64,000 nt of DNA, from assembly GCA_028696185.1 (NCBI GenBank), contig JAQVHL010000006.1, forward strand, positions 23,296 through 87,295, in the 5' to 3' direction. The position numbers and the translations under genes are program-made. Each line of letters starts with the position of its first letter. The stretch's first letter is position 1. Below the pieces are notes generated by a model. That model searched no databases and was not told the origin of the DNA. It saw only the letters and a list, made by a program, of their open reading frames with translations. This DNA is from Halothiobacillaceae bacterium. Lineage in GTDB: Bacteria > Pseudomonadota > Gammaproteobacteria > Halothiobacillales > Halothiobacillaceae. Below, piece by piece: positions 1 to 9,587 of this stretch.

Positions 1-1
1 C

Positions 2-1744
2 ATTGCGTATTCCGGCGCCACTTTTTTCAGCGGGGCATGGAAAGACCTGCGCCGGCGGCGCCTGGGCATGGATGTACCGGTCAGCCTGAGCATCCTGCTG
101 GCCTTCGTTGGCAGCGCCTGGGCCACCTTTACCGGTCATGGGCATGTGTATTTCGATACCGTGACCATGTTTGTTTTCCTGCTGCTCACGGGCCGTTACC
201 TGGAAATGGTCGCTCGCCATCGGGCAGGCGAGGCAGCGGAAGCCCTGGTCAAGCTCATGCCCAGCGTGGCGACCCGGCTGGATGACGAGGGCAATGAACG
301 GGTGATTCCGGTGTTCGAGCTCTCGCCGGGGGATCGCGTGCGTGTGCGACCGGGCGAAACCCTCCCGGCGGACGGGGTGATTGTGGAAGGCAGTTCCAGT
401 GTCGACAGCTCGATCCTGACCGGCGAGAGTCTGCCGCTGCGGCGCACGGTGGGCGATGAGGTGGTCGGGGGCACGCTCAATGTCGAAAGCCCGCTGGTGG
501 TGAGCGTCAACCGGGTCGGTCAGGACACGGTTCTTTCGTCCATCGTGCGTCTGATGGACCGTGCGCAGGCGGAAAAGCCGCACATCGGTGAGGTGGCCGA
601 CCGTGTCGCGCAGTGGTTCGTTCTGGCTCTGCTGCTGGTCACGGCCCTGATAGCCCTGGCCTGGTGGCAGGTCGATCCCGAGAAGGCCTTCTGGGTGACC
701 ATCGCCATTCTGGCCATCACCTGTCCCTGCGCGCTGTCGCTGGCTACCCCGGCGGCCCTCACCGTTGCGACCGGGCGCCTGACCCGAATGGGTTTGCTGG
801 TGACGCGCGGTCATGCCCTGGAGACCTTTGCCGCAGTCACCCACGTGATTTTCGACAAAACGGGCACGCTCACCCAGGGACGGTTGAGCCTGAGGCAGGT
901 CGACCCGGTTGGCGCCTTGTCGCGTGAGCATTGCGTGGTTCTGGCGGCCGCGCTGGAGCGTGCTTCCGAACATCCGATTGCCCACGCCTTGCTGGGTGCC
1001 GCCGAAGGCGAGATCCCGTCCGTGGAGCGGGCGCAGGCTGAACCGGGTAGAGGTATGGAGGGCTGGGTGGAAGGGCGCCGTCTGCGCATCGGTACGTATG
1101 CCTATGTCAGCGAGCTGTTCGGCCCCGAGGTAACGGGCGAGGTGCTTGCCCCCCCTTTGGGGCTGCGTGTCTGGTTGGCCGATGAAGGCGGTCTTCTGGC
1201 GGGCTTTTCCTTCGATGATCCCCTGCGCGAGGAGGCAGCGTCCTGTGTGCGCGAACTGAAGTCGTCAGGCATTGAGGTCTGGCTGCTCAGCGGTGATCGT
1301 CCCGAAGCGGCGGCAGAGATCGCCGCAGAGGTGGGGGTTTCGCATTACGAAGGGGGGCTTTTGCCCCAGGACAAGCTGGATCGGCTTGCTGCCCTGCAGG
1401 CTGGCGGTGCCATCGTGGCCATGGTCGGGGACGGGGTCAATGATGCGCCGGTTCTGGCCCGCGCGCAGGTCTCCATTGCCATGGGCAAGGGCACGCCCTT
1501 GGCTCAGGCCAGTGCCGACATGGTCCTGCTTTCGGAAAATCTCTCCCAGATCCCGCTGGGGCGGCGCTATGCTGCACGCACCTTGGCTGTGGTCCGGCAG
1601 AATCTGGCTTGGGCCCTGGGCTACAACCTGATTGCCATTCCGCTGGCGGCGGCGGGGTATGTGCAGCCCTGGCTGGCCGCCATTGGCATGTCGGCCAGCT
1701 CCCTGCTGGTGGTGATGAATGCCTTGCGGCTGAAAAAGGGATAA
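2..1744 (+). CDS. ccoI: Copper-translocating P1B-type ATPase, CcoI/FixI-like (5' truncated by window edge)
   Basis: Partial: the frame is open from base 2, so the N-terminal metal-binding region lies outside. The 580 visible residues hold the P1B-ATPase core: membrane CPC motif (codons 722-730), phosphorylated Asp in DKTGT (854-868), an EHPIAHALL motif that is the P1B nucleotide-binding HP signature, and hinge motif GDGVND (1427-1444). A C-terminal helix with YN and M..SS residues is typical of Cu(+) pumps. The stretch around LGMDVP and [10 protein letters not shown] resembles CcoI/FixI, which supplies copper to cbb3 cytochrome oxidase, rather than detoxifying CopA. No ccoS follows; a glycosyltransferase starts 3 bases after the stop. 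The family is certain; the CcoI assignment is likely but depends on the unseen upstream genes. Confidence 0.85.
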   Translation: MAYSGATFFSGAWKDLRRRRLGMDVPVSLSILLAFVGSAWATFTGHGHVYFDTVTMFVFLLLTGRYLEMVARHRAGEAAEALVKLMPSVATRLDDEGNERVIPVFELSPGDRVRVRPGETLPADGVIVEGSSSVDSSILTGESLPLRRTVGDEVVGGTLNVESPLVVSVNRVGQDTVLSSIVRLMDRAQAEKPHIGEVADRVAQWFVLALLLVTALIALAWWQVDPEKAFWVTIAILAITCPCALSLATPAALTVATGRLTRMGLLVTRGHALETFAAVTHVIFDKTGTLTQGRLSLRQVDPVGALSREHCVVLAAALERASEHPIAHALLGAAEGEIPSVERAQAEPGRGMEGWVEGRRLRIGTYAYVSELFGPEVTGEVLAPPLGLRVWLADEGGLLAGFSFDDPLREEAASCVRELKSSGIEVWLLSGDRPEAAAEIAAEVGVSHYEGGLLPQDKLDRLAALQAGGAIVAMVGDGVNDAPVLARAQVSIAMGKGTPLAQASADMVLLSENLSQIPLGRRYAARTLAVVRQNLAWALGYNLIAIPLAAAGYVQPWLAAIGMSASSLLVVMNALRLKKG

Positions 1745-1747
1745 TTG

Positions 1748-3223
1748 ATGCATCCGCTCAAGGCGCCCGTTGCGCTGTGGCCCTATGTGGTGTTGTTCAT
1801 TCTTGGATTGACGGTTTACCGTGCCTGGATTCTCGCGGGTAGCGGCCTGACCCTGTCGGTGGATGAGGCGTATTACTGGGGTTGGGCGCAGCAGCTCGAC
1901 TGGGGGTATTACTCCAAGCCGCCCATGATTGCCTGGGTCATTGCCTTCACCACCGGTTTGTGTGGCGATGGCCTGCTGTGCGTCAAGCTGGGCAGTTTCA
2001 TTGCCTGGCCGATCACGAGCGTGCTGCTGTACCTGATCGGTCGCCGCCTGGGGGGAGAGGTTTTCGGTGCGGTGAGCGCCGTGGTCTTTATTACCCTGCC
2101 GGGGGTGACCCTGTCGGCGGTGCTGATTTCTACCGACGTCATGTTGTTCCTCTGGTGGACGCTGGCCTTCTGGGCGCTGTTGCGTGCCCTGGAAAGCAAT
2201 GCCTGGCGCGACTGGCTGCTGCTGGGGTTGGCCGGCGGTCTGGGGCTTCTGAGCAAGTACACGATGGGGGTGTTTGCCCTTTCCCTGATGCTGTACCTGT
2301 TGTGGGAACCCACCGTGCGCTCGCAATGGCGCAATCCCCGGCTCTATGCCGCCGGTATACTCGCTGCACTGATCCTGTCGCCCAATCTGTGGTGGAATCT
2401 CGCGCATGATTTCCCCACGCTGCGTCATACGGCTGATATTTCCAATCTGGAAAACGCCGGGCTGCACTGGGATGAACTGGGCGAATTCCTGGGCGGCCAG
2501 TTTGCCGTGTTCGGCCCGTTGTTCTTCGTTTTGCTGTGGATTGCCATATCGGTCTTTTTGAGCGCTCGCGAGCCGCGCAAGCGGCTGTTGATGGCTTTTA
2601 CACTGCCTTTTTTGTTCATCATCGCCCTGCAGGCACTGCTTGGACGGGCCAACGCCAACTGGGCGGCGCCGGCCTATGTGGCCGGCACGCTCCTGGTGAT
2701 GCTCTGGCTGTTCGAGGGGCGGCGCGTGAAGCTCGGGCTGATCGCGCTGGGGCTGAATCTGCTGCTGATGTTCGGCGCGTATCATTTTCCGGCACTGTCG
2801 TCGGTCCTGGGCATCGAGCCGTCCAACCGCAGCGATCCGTACAAGCGGGTACGGGGTTGGGACCGTCTTGCCGCCGCGTTCGATGCCTATCGCGCGCGTT
2901 ATCCGGACGCGCGTCTGCTTTCCGATGATCGGGGGCTCCTGGCGGAACTGATCTATTACGGCCAACCGCATCCGTTCGAGGCTTTCAGCTGGAACCCGAA
3001 CCGTGAACTGCGCCACCACTACGATCTGAAGGCCACGCTGTCGCCGGAAGAGGGCGGACGTTTCCTGCTGGTGACCGACCGTCAGGATCCGCTTGCGGAT
3101 GTGCATGCCGCGTTCACGCAGGTGGAGCGGCTTGGCCCTCTGCATGTGGATATCCATCGGGATTACGCCCTGGATTATACCGTCTGGCTGCTTGAACGGC
3201 CGGTCGGCGCAGGGGGGCGCTGA
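1748..3223 (+). CDS. Glycosyltransferase family 39 (ArnT/PMT-like) membrane protein
   Basis: A 491-residue multi-pass membrane protein. The N-terminal half has an acidic DEAYYW motif at residues 39-44 after the first membrane helix, the hallmark of GT-C enzymes of family 39, followed by YSKPPM. Such enzymes move a sugar from a polyprenyl-phosphate donor to a lipid or protein on the periplasmic side. About ten hydrophobic segments run to residue 360, then a soluble tail follows. ATG at 1748 is preferred to the TTG at 1745, which directly abuts the previous stop. The next gene overlaps the stop by one base (TGATG), so this and the PAP2 phosphatase are translationally coupled. Together they suggest lipid or lipid-A-type envelope modification. 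The substrate cannot be read from the sequence. Confidence 0.8.
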   Translation: MHPLKAPVALWPYVVLFILGLTVYRAWILAGSGLTLSVDEAYYWGWAQQLDWGYYSKPPMIAWVIAFTTGLCGDGLLCVKLGSFIAWPITSVLLYLIGRRLGGEVFGAVSAVVFITLPGVTLSAVLISTDVMLFLWWTLAFWALLRALESNAWRDWLLLGLAGGLGLLSKYTMGVFALSLMLYLLWEPTVRSQWRNPRLYAAGILAALILSPNLWWNLAHDFPTLRHTADISNLENAGLHWDELGEFLGGQFAVFGPLFFVLLWIAISVFLSAREPRKRLLMAFTLPFLFIIALQALLGRANANWAAPAYVAGTLLVMLWLFEGRRVKLGLIALGLNLLLMFGAYHFPALSSVLGIEPSNRSDPYKRVRGWDRLAAAFDAYRARYPDARLLSDDRGLLAELIYYGQPHPFEAFSWNPNRELRHHYDLKATLSPEEGGRFLLVTDRQDPLADVHAAFTQVERLGPLHVDIHRDYALDYTVWLLERPVGAGGR

Positions 3224-3927
3224 TGGGGCTGTCGCGCATGCAGCGCTGGAGCCTCGTGGGGCTTCTGGGGGGGGCCACCCTGCTGTTCATGGTATGGCCG
3301 GGGCTGGATCCGGCGCTGACGGCGCTGTTTTATGATCCTGACCGGGGTGGGTTCTATCTTGAGCGCAGCACCTGGGCGCTGTTTTTCTACCACCTGGCCC
3401 GATACCTGACGATCCTGAGTCTGCTGATCCCGCTGCTGTGGTTGCTCGCGAGTGTTCTGCCGCGCTGGCGCGGACGGGTGGGAAACCGTTGGGGCGCGAT
3501 CTATTTGCTACTTGTGCTGGTGCTCGGGCCGGGGCTTGCGGTCAATTCCCTGCTCAAAGAGTACTGGGGCCGTGCGCGCCCGGAGCAGGTCGAAACTTTC
3601 GGCGGTACGAAAATTTACACGCCGGCCTGGCAAGTCAGTGATCAGTGCGAGCGCAATTGTTCCTTCGCCAGCGGCCATGCCTCGATCGGCTTCTACTGGC
3701 TGGCTTATGCCTTTGTCTTCCCGCGTCGGCGTGCGCTCTGGCTGGGCGTGGGGCTGGGGCTGGGGAGCGCGGAAAGCCTGACCCGTGTGGTGCAGGGCGG
3801 GCATTTCGCCAGCGATGTGCTGATGGCCGGTTTGATCGTCTGGCTGACCGCCGAAGGGGTGTTCCGCCTGTTGCGGCGGCGTCTGCCCGCGGCTGCGGTT
3901 TCTGATGCCAAACACGCAAGGGAATGA
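3223..3927 (+). CDS. PAP2-family membrane phosphatase
   Basis: A 234-residue membrane protein with the three PAP2 signature blocks: KEYWGRARP near residue 112, SFASGHAS with SGH at 150-152, and TRVVQGGHFASD with the catalytic His near 194. Five to six hydrophobic helices surround them. The family removes phosphate from lipid phosphates such as phosphatidate, undecaprenyl diphosphate or lipid A. Coupling to the preceding GT39 gene (start and stop share one base) fits a role in recycling or trimming polyprenyl or lipid A phosphates, as with LpxE/LpxT-like enzymes. That role is inference. The gene ends 58 bases before the convergent sensor kinase gene. Confidence 0.8.
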   Translation: MGLSRMQRWSLVGLLGGATLLFMVWPGLDPALTALFYDPDRGGFYLERSTWALFFYHLARYLTILSLLIPLLWLLASVLPRWRGRVGNRWGAIYLLLVLVLGPGLAVNSLLKEYWGRARPEQVETFGGTKIYTPAWQVSDQCERNCSFASGHASIGFYWLAYAFVFPRRRALWLGVGLGLGSAESLTRVVQGGHFASDVLMAGLIVWLTAEGVFRLLRRRLPAAAVSDAKHARE

Positions 3928-3985
3928 TGTTTCATCAGGACGTTGAAAACGACTTCCTGCTTTTTTCCTACGGTGAGCTGGGCGT

Positions 3986-6900
3986 TCAGGCGCCGTCCAA
4001 GCTTTCGATGATGGCGCGGTAGTCTCGCCTGGCCAGCAGCCCGTGGATCGGGCGGAGCCTTTCTTCGAGCGCTTCGGGCAATTGCAGGGCATCCAGGGTT
4101 TCCAGCAGCCTCTTGCAGGCCTGTGAGCTGCGACGGCCGGCCTGGGTGCGCAGTTCGTCGAGCAGGGCCTGGATTTCCTCGTCCGGCGCGTGGCTTCGTG
4201 TGGTTTGGGCTTCGAGGGATGATCCGCCATCCAGCAGCTGATGCAACTCGTCGGTAACCTGTTCTAGCGCCGAGCGTAAGGCGAGAAATGCCGCCTCATC
4301 GGGGGCGTGTTCGGCCTGGGCGGTGCGCTGAGCGAGTTCGCTGGCCCCGATATTGGCCGCCAATCCCTTGAGGGTGTGCAGTGTGCGGCTTATTTCTTCG
4401 TCGTCCATGCGCAGTTCCCTGCCGGCATAGTGGGTCAGGAAGTCGCGCAGGATTTTAAGATAAAGGCGGGCGTTGCCCCCCATGTGTACCAGCCCCGCCT
4501 GTGTGTCGATATGGCGAGCGTGGGCGAGTATCGGCAGTACCTCGTCCGTCCCGGCGGGCCGCGAGGGTTCGCTGACCGATGTCGATAAAGGTTCGAGGTG
4601 ACGCAGGAGCACTTCATAGAGGCGCTCGACCTCAATGGGCTTGTTGAGGTGCTCGTTCATGCCGCAGGCGCGTGTGCGCTCCACGTCTTCCGGCATGGCA
4701 TTGGCGGTCAGGGCGATGATGGGGGTGAGCGTGTCGCTTGCACGGATGCGGCGGGTTGCTTCGAAGCCATCCATGACCGGCATCTGCACGTCCATGAGTA
4801 CCAGATCGTAGCGCCGCTGGGCAAAGCGTTGCACCGCTTCCTCGCCGTTGCTGGCGATGTCGATATGCAGACCATGGCCGTCGAGCAGGCCCAGCACGAT
4901 TTCCTGATTGATGGCATTGTCCTCGACCAGCAATAGGCGCCTGCCCGCGAGGGTGCGCAACTTTCGTGTCAGGCTGCCGCCCTGTACCGGAGGCGCCGGG
5001 CGGGCGCTGACTTCACCCAGGAAGATGCCGCTGAGGATGTCGTTGAGTACCGACGGATTGATCGGTTTTTGCAGGAAAAATCCGATGCCGGCCTCGCGAG
5101 CCTGGTGGACGATGGCTTCCTGGCGAAAGGCGCTGATCATGATGACGGTCGGCGGGCGCCGCGCGCTGCAGTGTTGCTGGATCAGGCGAGTGGTCTGAAT
5201 GCCGTCGCGAACCGGCATGTTCCAGTCCATCAGGATCAGGTCGTATTGACGACGACATTCGTCGATCCGGCGCAGGGCATCCTCGCTTCCATCGGAAACC
5301 TCGGCCTCGATACCGAACTGGCGCAGCAGATTCGAGAGTACCTCGCGCCAAGTTTCGTTGTCGTCCACCACAAGCACGCGCTTGCCGTGGAAGAGGTGAT
5401 GACGCTCACTGGGCTGTCCCTGCTCCTCCAGGGCGATTTCAAAGACGAATTCGCTACCCTTGCCGGCGGTGCTCTGTACCTGGATATGCCCGCCCATCAG
5501 TTCGACGAGCTGCTTGCTGATGGCCAATCCCAGCCCGGTACCGCCAAACTTGCGTGTGGTGCTGGTGTCGGCCTGCGAGAAGGACTGGAACAGACGTCCC
5601 AGCTGTTCCGGTGTCATGCCGATGCCGGTGTCGCGCACACGGAAGCGAAAGCGTCCCGGACCGATGCGGTCGACATAGATGCCGACTTCGCCGTGCAGGG
5701 TGAACTTGATCGCATTGTTGAGCAGGTTGGTCAGAATCTGTGACAGGCGCAGGCTGTCGCCGCGTACATGGCGGCAGATTTCCGGGCCGTAGCTGACAAT
5801 CAGGTCGAGATTCTTTTCGTGCGCCTTGAGCTCGACGAGGCTGATGACATTGTCGACGGTTTTGAACAGGTCGAATTCGACCGGATCCAGGCTCAGCTTG
5901 CCGGCTTCGATCTTGGAGAAATCCAGGATGTCGTTGATGATCCCGAGCAGGGATTTTGCGGAACTGTCTATCTTGCTGATGTAATTGCGCTGTTTCTCCG
6001 TCAGCTCGGTCTGCAGTACCAGATGGCTCATGCCGATGATGCCGTTCATCGGCGTGCGGATCTCATGCGACATGTTGGCGAGGAATTCGCTTTTGGCGCG
6101 GGTGGCGAATTCGGCCTTTTCCTTGGCTTCCAGAAGTTCTGCTTCCAGGGCCATGCGCTGGGTGATGTCGCGGGAACTGATGAGTACGCGCTCGCGGTCG
6201 CTCATCATGGCGATCGCCATACTGACGACGAGACGCCGCCCGTCCTTGACGAGACAGGTCTTGACGAAGTCCTTGATGAAGCCTTGGGCGCTGACCTCCT
6301 CCATTGCTTCACGGCTGCGTGACTTGTCCTCCTCGGCTGTGAGCATCAAGCAACTGGTGCGCAGCAGTTCCTCGCGCGTGAAGCCGGTCATTTCGAGGTA
6401 GGCGGGATTTGCATCCAGAAATGCCGTGGTATGCACATCGAGAATGGCAATGCCATCCTTGGAGGTCTTGTAGATCGCCTCGAAGGTGTCCTTCTGCTCG
6501 CGCAGCTCGCGGGTGCGGATCTCGATGTTCTGCTGCAGGGTCGCACGTTCGCGTTCCCAGGCGGCGTAGAACAGTGTGTTGTTGACCGAATTGGAGAGGT
6601 GGAAGGCCAGGGTGGAGAACATCAGGCGGTTTTGCGCGTCATCCACCGCAGCGCCTGGCGCCTGACCGTTGCCGACGATCATCAGACCGTGCGGTGCTTC
6701 CCGATCCCCGCCAAACAGCGCCAGCACGGCTTCGCGCATCGACAGGGACTTGAGCAGCTTGTCCAGCCGTGCATCGGGCCGGGTTTCGCTGTGCATCAGG
6801 TTTTCGTCTGAGAGGCGCAGGGTTTCGATAATCTCGCCGGACAGCAGCAGGTTCACGATGCGCAGGACCATACGTTCCTGCGGGTTGTCGTAGCCACGCT

Positions 6901-7093
6901 GCGCCTGCACCTTGAACAACCCGGTGCGATCTTCGTGAATGAAGATCAGTGCTCGGGTGAAGCCCAGTTGTCCGGTGGAAAAATCCAGTGCCAGTTCGAG
7001 AATATCCTCGACAGCGCTGCGTTCGTCGATCTGCTTCCAGTCCTGATGCAGCCGGGTGTAAAAGCCCAGGAGTTTGTCTGGTGGGAGGCTCAT
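3986..7093 (-). CDS. Hybrid sensor histidine kinase: GAF-PAS-HisKA-HATPase-REC-REC-Hpt
   Basis: 1035 residues with no membrane helix. Order: GAF-like N-terminus (about 20-180), coiled linker, PAS (about 205-320, ending in the SSRDITQR type), dimerisation domain with phospho-acceptor H343 in the [10 protein letters not shown] box, ATPase with an [16 protein letters not shown]-box, receiver 1 with D623 ([10 protein letters not shown]), receiver 2 with D768 ([10 protein letters not shown]), and an Hpt domain with H906 in LHTLKG. All phosphorelay residues appear intact, so a full relay is expected, of BarA/TorS type but cytoplasmic. The start lies 2 bases after the stop of the V4R-like gene, indicating co-transcription. 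No DNA-binding regulator is adjacent; the nearest possible partner is the REC-GGDEF protein at 8640-9518. Confidence 0.88.
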   Translation of the reverse strand: MSLPPDKLLGFYTRLHQDWKQIDERSAVEDILELALDFSTGQLGFTRALIFIHEDRTGLFKVQAQRGYDNPQERMVLRIVNLLLSGEIIETLRLSDENLMHSETRPDARLDKLLKSLSMREAVLALFGGDREAPHGLMIVGNGQAPGAAVDDAQNRLMFSTLAFHLSNSVNNTLFYAAWERERATLQQNIEIRTRELREQKDTFEAIYKTSKDGIAILDVHTTAFLDANPAYLEMTGFTREELLRTSCLMLTAEEDKSRSREAMEEVSAQGFIKDFVKTCLVKDGRRLVVSMAIAMMSDRERVLISSRDITQRMALEAELLEAKEKAEFATRAKSEFLANMSHEIRTPMNGIIGMSHLVLQTELTEKQRNYISKIDSSAKSLLGIINDILDFSKIEAGKLSLDPVEFDLFKTVDNVISLVELKAHEKNLDLIVSYGPEICRHVRGDSLRLSQILTNLLNNAIKFTLHGEVGIYVDRIGPGRFRFRVRDTGIGMTPEQLGRLFQSFSQADTSTTRKFGGTGLGLAISKQLVELMGGHIQVQSTAGKGSEFVFEIALEEQGQPSERHHLFHGKRVLVVDDNETWREVLSNLLRQFGIEAEVSDGSEDALRRIDECRRQYDLILMDWNMPVRDGIQTTRLIQQHCSARRPPTVIMISAFRQEAIVHQAREAGIGFFLQKPINPSVLNDILSGIFLGEVSARPAPPVQGGSLTRKLRTLAGRRLLLVEDNAINQEIVLGLLDGHGLHIDIASNGEEAVQRFAQRRYDLVLMDVQMPVMDGFEATRRIRASDTLTPIIALTANAMPEDVERTRACGMNEHLNKPIEVERLYEVLLRHLEPLSTSVSEPSRPAGTDEVLPILAHARHIDTQAGLVHMGGNARLYLKILRDFLTHYAGRELRMDDEEISRTLHTLKGLAANIGASELAQRTAQAEHAPDEAAFLALRSALEQVTDELHQLLDGGSSLEAQTTRSHAPDEEIQALLDELRTQAGRRSSQACKRLLETLDALQLPEALEERLRPIHGLLARRDYRAIIESLDGA

Positions 7094-7095
7094 GT

Positions 7096-8325
7096 TCAGC
7101 GGTAGACCTCGACTTCCAGGTAATCATCCCCGCAGGTTATGCCCCGCGTCATGCGGGTCTTGTAACCCCGTTTGGCACGGCGCATCTGGCGAAACCCTTC
7201 CTCGGTGTCGATGCGCTGGCCCTCCACCAGATCGGTGTTGTAGATCAGCTGCATCAGACCGGTAAAGCCGCCGCTGTTGGCCCAGTGGATGGGGTGGCGG
7301 CTTGGGCCGTAAAGCCGTGCGTGGCTCAGGTCTTCAAAGTCGTTGTAATTGCGGAATACGGCCCGATCCGGCGAAAGCTCGATGATCGTGTGATAACCCC
7401 AGCCCATGGTGTTGATCAGCGAGAGCAGGCCGCGAATCCAGTCTTCCCGGCTGTGAAGGTAGGGTTTGACCGCTTGTGCCCATTCGTTGGATGTCATGAT
7501 GCCGCCGTAGGTGAAGAAACCGCAGGCGTGTCCGGCTTCAAGCAGGAGCTCGCGCCCCAGGGTTTCGCCGTACTCGCCGGCGACCTCGCCCATGGCGCGC
7601 ATGAATTCAAATTGCAGGCGATTGACGTAATCGCTGTGTACGCGCACCAGATAGACGCCGAATGCCGGGATGTAACCCTCTTCATTGCCGACGAAATGGG
7701 CGTGGGCGCCCAGAAAGGCCTCGGTAACGGCGCTTTCATGTGCCCAGTTCAGGGCGTGTTTGGGGACGTCCTTGAAGCGGGTCGGCGCTTTGGCCGGGTA
7801 GGTGGCGAAATTGCCAGCACCGCGCCGGATGAGGTGAACGTTTGCCCGTTCGCCGCAGGCCATGCAGTGCGTCTGTTCGGCCTGAATTTCGGACAGCGGC
7901 ACATCGAACAGGACGGCGTAGGCCGCGGCGAGATAGCCTGTGGTGTAGAAATCGACCGGGTGCGTGCTCGGACCGAACTTCATCGGCCAGGTGCGCGAGA
8001 AGAACGACTTGACCGTGCTGAACTCGCCGCCGTCTTCGGTCATGGTGGACAGATCGATCAGTCCGTAGCCGAAAGCCTTGTAGGCGGATTCGGCCATGCG
8101 TCGCGCGGCGTCGCGGTCCAGGCCGGCACAGAGGTTTTTCAGCTGATACCAGGCCGCATCGGCGGCGGCACCAATCAGGAAGGGACGGCTGTCGATATAG
8201 TCGGCATCGAGGATCGAGCGCTGCAGGTAGTTCATGTAGTGATGGCAGTGAAAGACCATCGCCTCACCGGCCACGTCCAGCGCATTGTGCGTCTCATCGA
8301 ACTTGTAGCGGTGGATGTCAAACAT
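7096..8325 (-). CDS. Tandem V4R-like (putative small-ligand-binding) protein
   Basis: 409 soluble residues. The two halves look like diverged copies. Each contains a Gly-rich helix (TTGYLAAAYAVLFD in the first, SGGFTGLMQLIYNTD in the second) followed by a Cys-containing motif and a final strand (CMACGERANVHL; ITCGDDYLEVEV). That ending resembles V4R/4-vinyl-reductase domains, which bind small hydrophobic ligands and often act as sensors. The assignment rests on this pattern only. The gene sits between a 78-residue protein (8-base overlap) and the hybrid kinase (2-base gap), so it is probably the ligand-sensing input of that kinase. The alternative is an enzyme of unknown reaction. I do not recognise a characterised full-length relative. 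Confidence 0.5.
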   Translation of the reverse strand: MFDIHRYKFDETHNALDVAGEAMVFHCHHYMNYLQRSILDADYIDSRPFLIGAAADAAWYQLKNLCAGLDRDAARRMAESAYKAFGYGLIDLSTMTEDGGEFSTVKSFFSRTWPMKFGPSTHPVDFYTTGYLAAAYAVLFDVPLSEIQAEQTHCMACGERANVHLIRRGAGNFATYPAKAPTRFKDVPKHALNWAHESAVTEAFLGAHAHFVGNEEGYIPAFGVYLVRVHSDYVNRLQFEFMRAMGEVAGEYGETLGRELLLEAGHACGFFTYGGIMTSNEWAQAVKPYLHSREDWIRGLLSLINTMGWGYHTIIELSPDRAVFRNYNDFEDLSHARLYGPSRHPIHWANSGGFTGLMQLIYNTDLVEGQRIDTEEGFRQMRRAKRGYKTRMTRGITCGDDYLEVEVYR

Positions 8326-8554
8326 GCGAGGACGCTCCCGGATACGTCTGACCTACCAGCTCCTGAGTCACGGTGAGCAGTTGGGCATACAGCGTATCGG
8401 AGACGGCAAGACTCGGCTGTTCCTCGATCATCTGTGCAGTAATGCGTTGTTCCTGGCGCAGCATTTCCGGCAGCAGGCGGATAAGTATGCGATCCACGAT
8501 GCGGGCTTCGCCGTTCTCCTGGGCCCAGTCGAATAGTGGTTTGGCGTCTTGCAT
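8318..8554 (-). CDS. Small hypothetical protein, first gene of the V4R-kinase operon
   Basis: A 78-residue, mostly helical, acidic protein with no signal peptide or membrane segment. It overlaps the V4R-like gene by 8 bases. The stretch upstream of its ATG is purine-poor and shows no clear ribosome-binding site. I recognise no family. Its position suggests a regulatory or accessory subunit for the V4R protein or the hybrid kinase. The tight overlap is the main evidence that it is real. Confidence 0.55.
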   Translation of the reverse strand: MQDAKPLFDWAQENGEARIVDRILIRLLPEMLRQEQRITAQMIEEQPSLAVSDTLYAQLLTVTQELVGQTYPGASSHV

Positions 8555-8639
8555 GGCTTTTACCTTGAGGGGGCGGGCGTGCCGCGGCTATTTTATCGAA
8601 AAAAAAACCAGGGAGAGCCTGGCGGGAGAGGCGGGTTTC

Positions 8640-9518
8640 TCAGGCGACGACAATGCGGTTACGCCCTGCATGTTTGGCGGCGTAGAGCGCATCATCCGCG
8701 TCGCGCAGTAAGGCGTCGATATTGCGCATGCCCGCCCTGCGCCGGGCGATGCCGCCGCTGATCGTGACATGCAGTGTGGCTTCTCCAGCCGGTATGGGCT
8801 CCTGCGCGATGCGCTGGCGCAGTCCCTCGATATGCGCAAGAACCTGCTCCGGGCTGTTGGCTGAGCAGACCAGGGCGAATTCTTCACCCCCCAGACGGCC
8901 GAAGATGGCCCCGGGCTTGAGCGCTTCGGAAAACTGGCGTGCCACCGTGCGGATGACCTGATCTCCAACGGCGTGCCCGTGTGTGTCGTTGATACGCTTG
9001 AAACGGTCGATGTCCACCATGACCGCGTACAGGTCCGTATCGCTTTCTTTGAAAAGCTGCGCTGCGCGGTCGAAGAAACGACGGCGGTTGAAAACCCCGG
9101 TCAGGGTATCGTGATAGGCGAGGTATTCGAGATCGCCGATCATTGCACGCAGTTGCAACTGCAGGCGTACGCGGGCGAGCAATTCGCGTGGCTTGAAGGG
9201 CTTGGTCACGTAGTCCTTGCCCCCAAGCTCGTAGGCGCGCTCGATGGCGGCTTCGTCGGTGCGGGCGGTGATGAAAATCACCGGGATGTCTCGAGTACGC
9301 GGGTGGGCCTGCAACTGCGCGCAGAATTCGAAGCCATCCACTCCCGGCATCATCACATCCAGCAGGATCAGGTCGATGGGGGTTTCTTCAAGCACCTGCA
9401 GGGCCGCTTCGGTGTCGAGTACATCGCGCACGTCGTAGTCACCGAGCAGTTCGACCAGAATGTCGAGGTTCTCCACAGTGTCGTCCACGACCAGCAGGGT
9501 CGGCTTGTCGGCATTCAT
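8640..9518 (-). CDS. Response regulator diguanylate cyclase (REC-GGDEF)
   Basis: 292 residues: an N-terminal receiver with acidic pair, phospho-Asp in LILLDVMMPG and Lys in TKPFKP, then a GGDEF domain with an active-site GGEEF. It should make c-di-GMP when phosphorylated, as PleD/WspR-type regulators do. The RxxD inhibitory site expected five residues before GGEEF is missing (KPGA instead), so product inhibition there is unlikely. The gene lies 85 bases upstream of the small protein-V4R-hybrid kinase genes on the same strand. It is therefore a good candidate output for that kinase, because no other regulator is nearby. That link is inference. Confidence 0.88.
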   Translation of the reverse strand: MNADKPTLLVVDDTVENLDILVELLGDYDVRDVLDTEAALQVLEETPIDLILLDVMMPGVDGFEFCAQLQAHPRTRDIPVIFITARTDEAAIERAYELGGKDYVTKPFKPRELLARVRLQLQLRAMIGDLEYLAYHDTLTGVFNRRRFFDRAAQLFKESDTDLYAVMVDIDRFKRINDTHGHAVGDQVIRTVARQFSEALKPGAIFGRLGGEEFALVCSANSPEQVLAHIEGLRQRIAQEPIPAGEATLHVTISGGIARRRAGMRNIDALLRDADDALYAAKHAGRNRIVVA

Positions 9519-9587
9519 GTGAGGATCATCCGTGTGGGCAAGCCCACGCCAAAGCAGGTGAATACCCTTTGTGTTTCACGTGCGGGG

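Noticed and set aside
1265..3157. 630-codon minus-strand frame opposite the ATPase and GT39 genes
   Set aside because: The translation is Gln/His/Arg-rich without domains, and both plus-strand genes are well supported.
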